Of a stretch of DNA of 64,000 bases, positions 33,733-41,543 are shown in pieces. Where the stretch lies: positions 1,984,001 to 2,048,000 of the forward strand of contig NZ_PJMW01000002.1 of NCBI RefSeq assembly GCF_002846365.1. The letters run 5' to 3'. Positions within the stretch are counted from its first letter, which is position 1, and each line of letters opens with the position of its first letter. The notes beneath the pieces were generated by a model. The model saw only the letters and a list, made by a program, of their open reading frames with translations. It was not told the DNA's origin and ran no database searches. The position numbers were made by a program, and so were the translations under genes. This stretch comes from Nocardia fluminea. GTDB lineage: Bacteria; Actinomycetota; Actinomycetes; Mycobacteriales; Mycobacteriaceae.

Positions 33733-34263
33733 TTGACTGTGCGTCGGGTCCTGTTCGCCACGGGGGGAGTACTGCTCGTGGTGTTGCTCGCGGTGGTCGC
33801 GTTGTGGCCGGTGTACGTGCGGCCACGCACGGACGCTCCGCATGTCGCCGACGCGATTCTCGTCCTCGGTGGGGCGCACGACGGGCGCGAAGAGCTCGGG
33901 CTGCGGTTGGCCGCGCAAGGGTACGCGCCCCGGGTGCTGATCTCCAACCCCTACGAACGCAGCCCGATGGTGAATCGGATCTGCCACGGGGGCTACAGCT
34001 TCGAGGTCATCTGCTTCGACCCGAGTCCGCGGACCACCCTGGGCGAAGGGCGGGAACTGGCTCGAGCGGGGGCAGGCTGGGACCGCGTCATCGTGGTCAC
34101 GTTCACCCCGCATGTCTCCCGCGCGCGCTACATCCTCGGCGAATGCTGGGATGGAGAGTTGTTGTTCGTGGACCCGGAACCGCACCTCTCACCTGCCCGC
34201 TGGGCCTGGGACTACGCGTATCAGTCGGCGGGGTTCGTGAAGGCGTGGTTCGCCGACTGCTGA
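33733..34263 (+). CDS. YdcF/ElyC-family (DUF218) membrane protein
   Basis: 176 aa from TTG 33733 (GGAG 6 bases upstream); GTG 33739 is an alternative. One N-terminal transmembrane helix (VLFATGGVLLVVLLAVVALW) is followed by a DUF218 domain with ADAILVLGGAHDGREELGLR and TTLGEGRELARAGAGW. Related E. coli ElyC affects peptidoglycan/undecaprenyl metabolism at the membrane, so an envelope role is likely here. Two cysteine pairs in the outer part may form disulfides. Divergent from udgA. Confidence 0.82.
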   Translation: MTVRRVLFATGGVLLVVLLAVVALWPVYVRPRTDAPHVADAILVLGGAHDGREELGLRLAAQGYAPRVLISNPYERSPMVNRICHGGYSFEVICFDPSPRTTLGEGRELARAGAGWDRVIVVTFTPHVSRARYILGECWDGELLFVDPEPHLSPARWAWDYAYQSAGFVKAWFADC

Positions 34264-34276
34264 GCTGTGCGGGAAC

Positions 34277-34315
34277 GCGTAAGGCCCCGCTCCTCAGCGG
34301 AGCGGGGCCTTACGC
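34277..34315. terminator. 17-bp perfect bidirectional terminator
   Basis: GCGTAAGGCCCCGCTCC (34277-34293) pairs with GGAGCGGGGCCTTACGC (34299-34315). It separates the YdcF gene from the convergent secreted-protein gene. Confidence 0.85.
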
Positions 34316-34343
34316 GGCAGAACCTGTTCGGGCGTCAGCCCTG

Positions 34344-35087
34344 TCAGTTGGCCGGAGCGACCTCGGGGGCCGGAGCAGCGACTGCCTTCGGCTTGTCGGC
34401 CCACACCGTGGTGCCGTCCGGAGCCTGCATGATGTTGAGCAGCTCGAAGCCGGCGACCATCATGGTCGGGCCACCGATGGCGATCATGCCGAGCACGCCA
34501 CCGACCGCGGCACCGGTGCCGAAGCCCGGGACGCAACCGACGACCGGAAGAACGAAGAAGCCGATCGCGCAGCCGGCGATGGCGCCGATGGCGGTACCGA
34601 CGAACGTGCCGATGGCGGTGCCGATGCTGAACTTGCCGGCGAAGTCGTTGATCGCCTTCTGGTTCTCCTGCGCCGAGGCGATCTCCTGCCCCTTCAGGAC
34701 CGGCTTGACCGCGACCGGGTTGGCAGCCACGTCCACGCCCGCCGGCTTCTCCGGGGTCAGCGAGAGCACGGTGGAGTCCTCGGCGACCTTGACGGCGGTC
34801 GGGATCTCGGTGCCGTTGATCGCGAAGGCGATCGGCAGCGCCACGACGAGGCCACCTCGGGAGTCCTTGATCTCGGCGACCTTGGTCTTCGGGGCCTCGG
34901 GGGTCTCGCCGGGCTGCTCGACGATCGAGAAGGTGCCGTTCTTCACCGTGGTGACGACGGTCTTGTCGACGAGCTTGACCGAGTACTTGATGTCCTGCGG
35001 TGCCTCTTCGGCATGAGCGGTGCCCATGGCCACGGTCATCGCCCCGATAACCAGCGCGGCAGCCGCAGTGGTCTTACGGAAGTTCAT
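34344..35087 (-). CDS. Secreted protein with glycine-zipper C-terminus
   Basis: 247 aa with a clear signal peptide (TTAAAALVIGAMTVAMG, cleavage at AHA-EE, about residue 26). The N-terminal half is a beta-rich domain (VKLVDKTVVTTVKNGTFSIV). Residues ~155-210 are a glycine-zipper-like membrane segment (IGTAIGTFVGTAIGAIAGCA), followed by FFVLPVVGCVPGFGTGAAVG with two cysteines. Such proteins are common in Nocardia and Rhodococcus and may insert in the outer mycomembrane. GGAACC lies just before ATG 35087. Function unknown. Confidence 0.8.
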   Translation of the reverse strand: MNFRKTTAAAALVIGAMTVAMGTAHAEEAPQDIKYSVKLVDKTVVTTVKNGTFSIVEQPGETPEAPKTKVAEIKDSRGGLVVALPIAFAINGTEIPTAVKVAEDSTVLSLTPEKPAGVDVAANPVAVKPVLKGQEIASAQENQKAINDFAGKFSIGTAIGTFVGTAIGAIAGCAIGFFVLPVVGCVPGFGTGAAVGGVLGMIAIGGPTMMVAGFELLNIMQAPDGTTVWADKPKAVAAPAPEVAPAN

Positions 35088-35448
35088 TCAGGTTCCAATC
35101 CATCAGGTGTGGTGCGGTGTGCGATCCAGCGACACGCGAGACTCGTCAAGCGGGGCATCTCTATGAGATGTCCCCTACTTCTCCCCGAGCAGTGTGAAGA
35201 CCGGCACAACGTGCAGAACAGCTGGAGCTTAATGGACCGAATCCCCAGAGGCCAGAAGGAATTTCGGAGGGGTGAGTAAGCCTGACCTTAGCTCCGCCGC
35301 AGTTCACGGACGGTTTACGGTGTTCAACAGGCGCTACGGAGACCCCGTGGCAAACACTTTTGTGATATTGCTCACAGGCAAACCACAGGTCAAGCCCCAG
35401 TAAACGAGGTCAGACGGCAAATGCCGATCCTACGGTGGACAGCGGTAG
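35088..35448. other. Divergent promoter region, no gene
   Basis: No gene is seen between the secreted protein and the etfD-like reductase. It should hold both promoters; I could not place good -35/-10 pairs with confidence. Confidence 0.5.
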
Positions 35449-35480
35449 TTACTGGCCGGTAACTTAGTGACGGTTACGAT
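35449..35480 (+). promoter_or_regulatory. Palindrome and -10 before etfD-like gene
   Basis: TTACT-GGCC-GGTAA (35449-35462; flanked by G and C as GTTACTGGCCGGTAAC) lies 12 bases before a -10-like TACGAT (35475-35480). It matches the fadE5 site TTACC-GGTG-GGTAA at 7699. Candidate operator for a shared fatty-acid-responsive repressor. Confidence 0.45.
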
Positions 35481-35544
35481 ACGAGCAATCGAGTGAGGTC
35501 TCCTCGCTCAGACCCTCGTGTTGCCTCGAAAGAAAGGTCGCGAC

Positions 35545-38500
35545 ATGAATGCCCTGACTATCACGTTGGGCACGATTGGAGCTGTGCTCAGCCTGTTCTG
35601 TTGGGCGTCGTTTATCGGCGGCGCATGGAACATCGGCAAGGCCATCACCATCGGCCAGACGGCCCCCGATCGTTGGCGACCGTTCTTCCCGCGGTTCAAG
35701 AACATGTTCGTCGAGGTCGCGGCCCACACGCGGATGAACAAGTTCCGCACGGTCGGCTGGGCGCACTGGCTGGTCATGACCGGCTTCATCCTCGGCGCGA
35801 TCCTGTGGTTCGAGGCCTACGGCCAGACCTTCGACGGCTCGTTCCACTGGCCGATCATCGGCAACTGGGCGATCTACCACCTGGTCGACGAGATCCTCGG
35901 CATCGGCACCGTGGTCGGTATCGGCGCGCTGATCATCATCCGTCAGCTGAACCACCCGCGGATCCCCGCGCGCCTGTCGCGGTTCAGCGGCTCCAAAATG
36001 GCCCCCGCCTATGTCATCGAGACGATCGTCTTGATGGAGGGCCTCGGCATGATCTTCGTCAAGGCGGGCAAGATCGCCACCTACGGGAACGGCCACGCCT
36101 CGACCGACTTCTTCACCATGCAGATCGCCAAACTGCTGCCCGCGAGTCCGACCATGGTGTCGATCTTCGCGTTCATCAAGCTGATGTCGGGCATGGCCTT
36201 CCTGTACCTGGTCGGCCGCAACATCACCTGGGGCGTCGCCTGGCACCGCTTCTCGGCCTTCTTCAACATCTACTTCAAGCGCGAGGCCGACGGCACCGTC
36301 GCCCTCGGCGCGGCCGCGCCGATGATCTCCAACGGCAAGGTTCTCGACATGGAGAACGTCGACCCCGACGTCGACACCCTGGGCGCGGGCCGCATGGAGG
36401 ACTTTTCCTGGAAGGGCTGGCTCGACTTCACCACCTGCACCGAGTGCGGTCGCTGCCAGTCGCAGTGCCCCGCCTGGAACACCGGTAAGCCGCTCTCGCC
36501 GAAGCTGCTGATCATGTCGCTGCGCGACCACGGTTACGCCGCTGCCCCGTACCTGCTGGCCGGCGGCCGCAAGGACGCCGGTGGCGACGAGGTCGGTCTG
36601 GTCGACGCCGACGGCAAGCCCGACGAAGCCGCGCTGGCCAAGATTCCCGAGGCCGCGCGTGCCGAAGCGGATCGTCCGCTGGTCGGTGGCGAGGACGTCC
36701 ACGGCGTCATCGATCCCGAGGTGCTGTGGTCGTGCACGACCTGTGGTGCCTGCGTCGAGCAGTGCCCGGTCGATATCGAGCACGTCGACCACATCATCGA
36801 CATGCGCCGCTACCAGGTGCTGATCGAGTCGGAGTTCCCCTCCGAGCTCGCCGGCCTGTTCAAGAACCTCGAGAACAAGGGCAACCCGTGGGGTCAGAAC
36901 TCCAAGGACCGCCTCAACTGGATCAACGAAGTCGATTTCGACATCCCGGTCTTCGGTAAGGACGCCGACAGCTTCGACGGCTACGAGTACCTGTTCTGGG
37001 TCGGTTGCGCCGGCGCCTACGAGGACCGCGCCAAGAAGACCACCAAGGCCGTGGCCGAGTTGCTGGCGACCGCGGGCACCAAGTTCATGGTCCTCGGCGC
37101 GGAGGAGACCTGCACCGGTGACTCGGCGCGTCGGGCGGGTAACGAGTTCTTGTTCCAGCAGCTGGCGTTGCAGAACATCGAGGTCATCAACTCGGTGTTC
37201 GAGGGTGTCGAGCAGTCCAAGAAGAAGATCGTCGTCACCTGCGCGCATTGCTTCAACACCCTCAACAACGAGTACCCGCAGGTCGGTGGCACCTACGAGG
37301 TCGTGCACCACACCCAGTTGCTGAACCGGCTCGTGCGCCAGAAGCAGCTGGTCCCGGTTTCGCAGGTCTCGCAGCAGATCACCTATCACGACCCGTGCTA
37401 CCTGGGCCGGCACAACAAGATCTACAACGCTCCGCGTGAGTTGATGGAAGCCTCGGGCTCGACGCTGGTCGAGATGCCCCGCCACGGTGAGCGGTCGATG
37501 TGCTGTGGTGCCGGTGGTGCCCGGATGTGGATGGAAGAGCAGCTCGGTAAGCGGATCAACGTCGATCGTGTCGACGAGGCGTTGTCGACGAACCCGACCA
37601 AGATCGCGACGGGGTGCCCGTTCTGCCGGGTCATGCTCAACGATGGCGTGACCGCGCGTCAGGAACAGGGTCAGGGCGAGGGTGTCGAGGTCGTCGATGT
37701 CTCGCAGTTGATGCTGGACTCGATCACGCGGGTCGATGCCGCGCAGTTGTCGGCGAACCTCGTTGTCGTCCAGGAGCCCAAGGCCGAACCGGAACCCGAA
37801 GTGGAACCGGAGCCGGTGGCCGAGGTCGCGACCGCGACCACAGCCGCGCCGAAGGCCGCTCCCACGGGTGGCGGTCTGGGTATGAAGGGTGCCGCCAAGG
37901 CGCCGGGTGCGAAGGCATCCGCTGAAGCGCCTGCCACTCCGGCCGCGGCCGCGCCTGCCAAGGGTCTGGGCATGAAGGGTGGAGCGAAGGCTCCCGGTGG
38001 TGGCCTCGGTATGAAGGGTGGCGCCAAGGCTCCCGGTGCCAAGGCGCCTGCGGCTGAAGCAGCTTCGACCGAAGCGGCTCCGGCTGCCGAGAGCGCGGCT
38101 CCCGCGGCTCCGGTCAAGGGGCTGGGTATGAAGGGTGCTGCCAAGGCTCCTGGCGGGCTCGGAATGAAGGGCGGGGTGAAGGCTCCGGGTGCGAAGGCTG
38201 CTGCTCCTGCCGCGGAAGCTCCTGCTGCCGAAGCTGCTCCCGCCGAATCCGCTCCCGTCGAGGCACCTGCCGCACCGGTCAAGGGACTCGGCATGAAGGG
38301 CAAGGCCAAGGCTCCTGGTGCCAAGGCGGCAGCTCCGGCTGCTCCGGCCGCACCGGCAGCTGAAGCGTCGGCGGCTCCGGCCGCGGAGGCGGCGCCGGCA
38401 GCGGAGGCGGAGGCGGCTCCTGCCGAAGCTCCTGCTGCCCCTGCGGTTTCGGCTCCGGCTGAGGCGAAGCCGTCGGTTCCCGCCAAGGGTCTGGCTATGA

Positions 38501-38781
38501 AGTCCGGGTTGAAGCGTCCGGGGCCGAAGGCGCCCAGTGCTGCTGCTCCCGCGGCGAAGGCTCCTGCTGAGGAGGCTCCTGCTACTCCGGCCGAGGCACC
38601 TGCTGCTCCGGCGGCTGAGTCTTCGGCCGCGGCCGAAACGGAGACTGCCGCGGCGGAACCGGCCACTCCGGCCGAGCCTGCCAATGGCAATGGCAACGGC
38701 ACTTCGGTGGCGCCGCCCACCGCCAAGCCGGGCGGTCTCGGGTTCAAGTCGGGTGCGAAGTCGCCGGGTCGTAAGAGCTGA
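35545..38781 (+). CDS. etfD: Membrane Fe-S reductase, EtfD-like, with repetitive Ala/Lys tail
   Basis: 1078 aa; the mycobacterial counterpart (Rv0338c) is about 880 aa. EtfD carries electrons from electron-transfer flavoprotein (loaded by FadE enzymes) to menaquinone. The N-terminus has about six transmembrane helices of NarI type (residues 1-250). Two 4Fe-4S motifs follow: CTECGRCQSQCP (about 297) and CTTCGACVEQCP (about 398), then two CCG-type cysteine domains (CAHCFNTLNNEYP about 566; CCGAGGARMW about 653). From about residue 742 comes a low-complexity tail with eight K-G-L-G-M-K-x-x-x-K-x-P-G units spaced by Ala/Pro/Glu. ATG 35545 follows GAAAGG. Confidence 0.9.
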   Translation: MNALTITLGTIGAVLSLFCWASFIGGAWNIGKAITIGQTAPDRWRPFFPRFKNMFVEVAAHTRMNKFRTVGWAHWLVMTGFILGAILWFEAYGQTFDGSFHWPIIGNWAIYHLVDEILGIGTVVGIGALIIIRQLNHPRIPARLSRFSGSKMAPAYVIETIVLMEGLGMIFVKAGKIATYGNGHASTDFFTMQIAKLLPASPTMVSIFAFIKLMSGMAFLYLVGRNITWGVAWHRFSAFFNIYFKREADGTVALGAAAPMISNGKVLDMENVDPDVDTLGAGRMEDFSWKGWLDFTTCTECGRCQSQCPAWNTGKPLSPKLLIMSLRDHGYAAAPYLLAGGRKDAGGDEVGLVDADGKPDEAALAKIPEAARAEADRPLVGGEDVHGVIDPEVLWSCTTCGACVEQCPVDIEHVDHIIDMRRYQVLIESEFPSELAGLFKNLENKGNPWGQNSKDRLNWINEVDFDIPVFGKDADSFDGYEYLFWVGCAGAYEDRAKKTTKAVAELLATAGTKFMVLGAEETCTGDSARRAGNEFLFQQLALQNIEVINSVFEGVEQSKKKIVVTCAHCFNTLNNEYPQVGGTYEVVHHTQLLNRLVRQKQLVPVSQVSQQITYHDPCYLGRHNKIYNAPRELMEASGSTLVEMPRHGERSMCCGAGGARMWMEEQLGKRINVDRVDEALSTNPTKIATGCPFCRVMLNDGVTARQEQGQGEGVEVVDVSQLMLDSITRVDAAQLSANLVVVQEPKAEPEPEVEPEPVAEVATATTAAPKAAPTGGGLGMKGAAKAPGAKASAEAPATPAAAAPAKGLGMKGGAKAPGGGLGMKGGAKAPGAKAPAAEAASTEAAPAAESAAPAAPVKGLGMKGAAKAPGGLGMKGGVKAPGAKAAAPAAEAPAAEAAPAESAPVEAPAAPVKGLGMKGKAKAPGAKAAAPAAPAAPAAEASAAPAAEAAPAAEAEAAPAEAPAAPAVSAPAEAKPSVPAKGLAMKSGLKRPGPKAPSAAAPAAKAPAEEAPATPAEAPAAPAAESSAAAETETAAAEPATPAEPANGNGNGTSVAPPTAKPGGLGFKSGAKSPGRKS

Positions 38782-38793
38782 CGGCTGAAGACG

Positions 38794-38843
38794 AGAAACC
38801 AGTGAGGCGCGGATTCCCCGGAATCCGCGCCTCACTGGTTTCT
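38794..38843. terminator. 23-bp perfect bidirectional terminator
   Basis: AGAAACCAGTGAGGCGCGGATTC is mirrored exactly by 38821-38843 around CCCG. It is among the longest perfect stems in the window, between the etfD-like gene and the convergent lipoprotein gene. Confidence 0.92.
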
Positions 38844-38915
38844 GCTCGGGTGGCGGCTGCGAGACGCGCCTATGACCTCGAAGGACGAGTTCGCTCAGGT
38901 TTCGCCGGACTCAGC

Positions 38916-39380
38916 TCAACACTGATCGGGTTCTTCGTTCTTCACTACTGACAGCACCGCTTCGCCTTCTCCGATCGGAGTTCCTGGTGCTGGTTCTTGG
39001 GCGACAACGGTCCAATTGCGGTCCATCACCTGGGCTCGACCGCGTCCGCTGGCATCTGTGGACCGGGAGAAGAACACCCCGGCTGCCTGGATGGTGTTCT
39101 GTGCCTCCTGCAGGTTCATGCAGACGACCGCGGGCATGATCGCTGCCGGAGCAGGGGTTGTCGGGGCAGCCGCCGGGGTGGTCGCTGCTGGTGGGGCGAT
39201 CGTGGGTGTATCGGTAGGCGCGGCGGCTTGCGCAGTGGTGATTGGACGTGGCGTGGTCGGGTCTGCGGTCGGACTGGTTGTGGCCGCGCAGCCGGTGAGG
39301 GCTGCCAGCATCGTTACCGCGATCAGCGCTGTTCGTGTGGTGCGTCCTGGCGAAAGTGCTTTCGCCGCTGAATTGTTCAA
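38916..39380 (-). CDS. PASTA-domain lipoprotein
   Basis: 154 aa from TTG 39380 (AGGGGA 7 bases upstream); GTG 39407 is an alternative that adds 9 residues. Lipoprotein signal with lipobox ALTGC, then a Thr/Ala/Pro-rich linker of about 55 residues and one C-terminal PASTA domain (VVCMNLQEAQNTIQAAGVFF, then DRNWTVVAQEPAPGTPI). PASTA domains bind peptidoglycan fragments or beta-lactams in PknB-type kinases and PBPs; here it is a stand-alone surface form. Two cysteines near both ends of the domain may pair. Confidence 0.82.
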   Translation of the reverse strand: MNNSAAKALSPGRTTRTALIAVTMLAALTGCAATTSPTADPTTPRPITTAQAAAPTDTPTIAPPAATTPAAAPTTPAPAAIMPAVVCMNLQEAQNTIQAAGVFFSRSTDASGRGRAQVMDRNWTVVAQEPAPGTPIGEGEAVLSVVKNEEPDQC

Positions 39381-40064
39381 GTCGAAGTCCCCTGCTCGCA
39401 GTTGCACGGTCGGTCAGATGGCCGACGTGCGCGACTCCCCCCGACAGGAGCGCTGGGCGAGCGTACATTCGCGGCGGTGTCGATTCGGGCGGTACTGGCA
39501 AGTAGTGGGCAAATCTGGGTGTGGGGGTTGGTGACTGGACCGTTGTTCGGTAGTCCCAGGACGGTTTGACGCTGTGTTTGTTGGCGCGCTGGCGCGCGCG
39601 TGTCCGCGGCCCTGAGGGGCCGCGGGGGCGGGGCTGGGAGTGTGGTCATGGCGGACCTGGGGTGGACGGTGTGGCTGGGAGTGCGGTAGGGCGGTGAGGC
39701 TTTCGGGGGTGTGGGCTGTGCGGTGGGTGCTTTGGGTGGGGTGTGGGCTGGCTGCGCGGTGGGGGTCTCTGGGAGAGGTGTGTGGCTGGGGGGCAGTAGC
39801 GGGGCAGTTGGGTGGTTGTGGTGGGCGTGGTGTTTGTAGGGCGGCAGCTGTGGGGCTGGGGTGCTTTATGGGGGCCGCGTGTTCGGGTGGTGGGCGCGAA
39901 TCGTTGATCTTGTGGGGACGTGGGTCGCTTCCTGACCTTCTCGCAGTCCGAGGTACGGGACGGGACCGTGATCGCCTCGACGAAGCAACTCGACGTGCGG
40001 GCGGGGGTCGGCGGTCGAGCTACCGGAGGACATTCTGAGTCGGAGGTAGCTGGGGGTAGACAGC
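39381..40064. other. G-rich intergenic region with possible gene remnant
   Basis: No supported gene. From about 39640 to 39890 the plus strand is very rich in G and poor in C (many GTGGG, GGGGT and GGCTGGG runs), a potential G-quadruplex-forming stretch. At 39920-39990 one frame reads protein-like (RFLTFSQSEVRDGTVIAST) without a start or stop context, possibly the end of a decayed gene. Confidence 0.4.
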
Positions 40065-40101
40065 CGAAAGGCCGGTAGCGGGTGTGCTACCGGCCTTTTC
40101 G
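40065..40101. terminator. Hairpin terminator before protease gene end
   Basis: GAAAGGCCGGTAGC (40066-40079) pairs with GCTACCGGCCTTTTC (40086-40100) around GGGTGT, flanked by A and T runs. It is positioned to end the leftward protease transcript. Confidence 0.8.
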
Positions 40102-40129
40102 GGGCTGCTCTGTGCCTACATGGTGGTGA

Positions 40130-41452
40130 TCAGTTGGTGCGGACCGCCAGGCCGGGGTTGTCCGAGAGAACCACGGTCAGGGGCTGGGCGAACAGCTGGG
40201 GGGTGTCGCCGGTGATGGCGCCGATGATGTTCGGGATCTCGCAGATGGGGAAATCCGCGACCGAGGACGCGCTGGAGATGCCGAGGGCCAGGCGGCCGGT
40301 GACGATGGCGCCGCCGGAGTCGCCGGGGAGAGCGCAGATGTTGGCCGAGAAGCTCTGGGTGAGCTGGCGGTCGCCGACCTGGACGGTCTGGTCGACGCCG
40401 TTGATCACGCCGCAGCTGAAGCCGGTGCGGGCACCGGACTTGCACACGGGGGCGCCGACCACGGGGGTGGCCACGCCGTCGACGGCGATGGGGGCCTGGC
40501 CGGGGATGCGGACCAGGTTGTTCTCGAAGCGGGCGCGCGCGTTGTCGTTCACGCGGATGATCGAGTAGTCCTGCTCGCCGAGCACCGACTTCTGGAAGGT
40601 GCCGAGCTGGGCGCCCGCGCGGTCGCCGTTGACCTCGTAGACGGCGGCGGCGTTGCCGGTGCCCGCCGACTCGATGTCGGGGTTGCAGTGGCCCGCCGAG
40701 ATGTTCACGACGTTGCCCGAGCGGTCGGTGCCGTTGAAGCCGAGCGAGCAGCGCAGCGAGCTGCGGCCCACCACGGAGGCGTAGCCGTCGCCGCCGGCCA
40801 GCGCACCGTTGCCGTCACCGGCGACGGGGGTGGCGGTCAGGTCGACGCGCTCGCCCGCCACCGGCGGTGCGGTGACGATGACGCGGGAGGGGTCGATGAA
40901 GCTGGGCAGCGGGAGACCGGCCTGCTGTACGCGGACGGCGATCGAGTTGTTCACGGTGTCGACGACGACACCACGCACCAGGGCGGAGATCTCCGGCGGT
41001 GCGGCGGCGAGCCAGTTCTCGAAGGCGGTCTTCTCGCCGCGCAGGGTGGACTCGCTCTTGGCGACGTTGCGGACCTCGAAGCCGGCCGACTGCGCGGCGT
41101 CACGGGCCTGGTCGGCGCCGGGGCCCTGGGTCAGCGCGACGACGGCGTTGCCCTGGTCGCTCAGCCAGGAACCGGCGAAGACCTGCGGGAACTGACGCTG
41201 CGCGGTGGTGGAGAACGCGGCGACCTGCTGCGCGACATCGGCGCGGCGCAGGTATTCGTCGGGGGAGATCTTCAGATCGCGAGTGACCGCCTCGATGAGC
41301 TGGGCGGGCAGATCTGCGGGCGCGGGCTGCGCGTCGGCAACCGCCATCGTGGGGCCGAACAGCAGAAACGCCGCCGAAGCGGCGATTATCGATTTCCGAG
41401 CTCTTCTCGAGCTTCGCGCGGACGGGGTACGACCCATACGTGGCAGGAGCAT
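40130..41452 (-). CDS. Secreted alpha-lytic-type serine protease
   Basis: 440 aa. Twin-arginine/Sec-like signal (RRARKSIIAASAAFLLFG), a ~170-residue propeptide, then a chymotrypsin-fold S1E domain. Catalytic triad: His in NISAGHCNP, Asp in LGEQDYSII, Ser in ALPGDSGGAI. Cysteines are paired around each (RCSLGF/GHC; VCKSG/FSCG; ICALPG/ICEIP), as in secreted actinomycete proteases. A TATAGT -10 element lies 7 bases upstream of ATG 41452, so translation is probably leaderless and this ATG is preferred over the one at 41437. Paralogous with the next gene. Confidence 0.9.
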   Translation of the reverse strand: MLLPRMGRTPSARSSRRARKSIIAASAAFLLFGPTMAVADAQPAPADLPAQLIEAVTRDLKISPDEYLRRADVAQQVAAFSTTAQRQFPQVFAGSWLSDQGNAVVALTQGPGADQARDAAQSAGFEVRNVAKSESTLRGEKTAFENWLAAAPPEISALVRGVVVDTVNNSIAVRVQQAGLPLPSFIDPSRVIVTAPPVAGERVDLTATPVAGDGNGALAGGDGYASVVGRSSLRCSLGFNGTDRSGNVVNISAGHCNPDIESAGTGNAAAVYEVNGDRAGAQLGTFQKSVLGEQDYSIIRVNDNARARFENNLVRIPGQAPIAVDGVATPVVGAPVCKSGARTGFSCGVINGVDQTVQVGDRQLTQSFSANICALPGDSGGAIVTGRLALGISSASSVADFPICEIPNIIGAITGDTPQLFAQPLTVVLSDNPGLAVRTN

Positions 41453-41543
41453 GGTCCGAACTATATGGGCTCGAGCGACTTATGCCTACTCGGACCGGGC
41501 AAGAGATTTCGCTCACCCGGTCCGGTCGGTGATTCGTCCCCGC

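Noticed and set aside
33520..34185. Minus-strand frame opposite the YdcF gene
   Set aside because: Shadow frame; the plus strand encodes a TM helix and DUF218 motifs.
39640..40038. 132-codon plus-strand frame
   Set aside because: Trp/Gly/Arg-rich product of a G-skewed sequence, no ribosome site, no domain.
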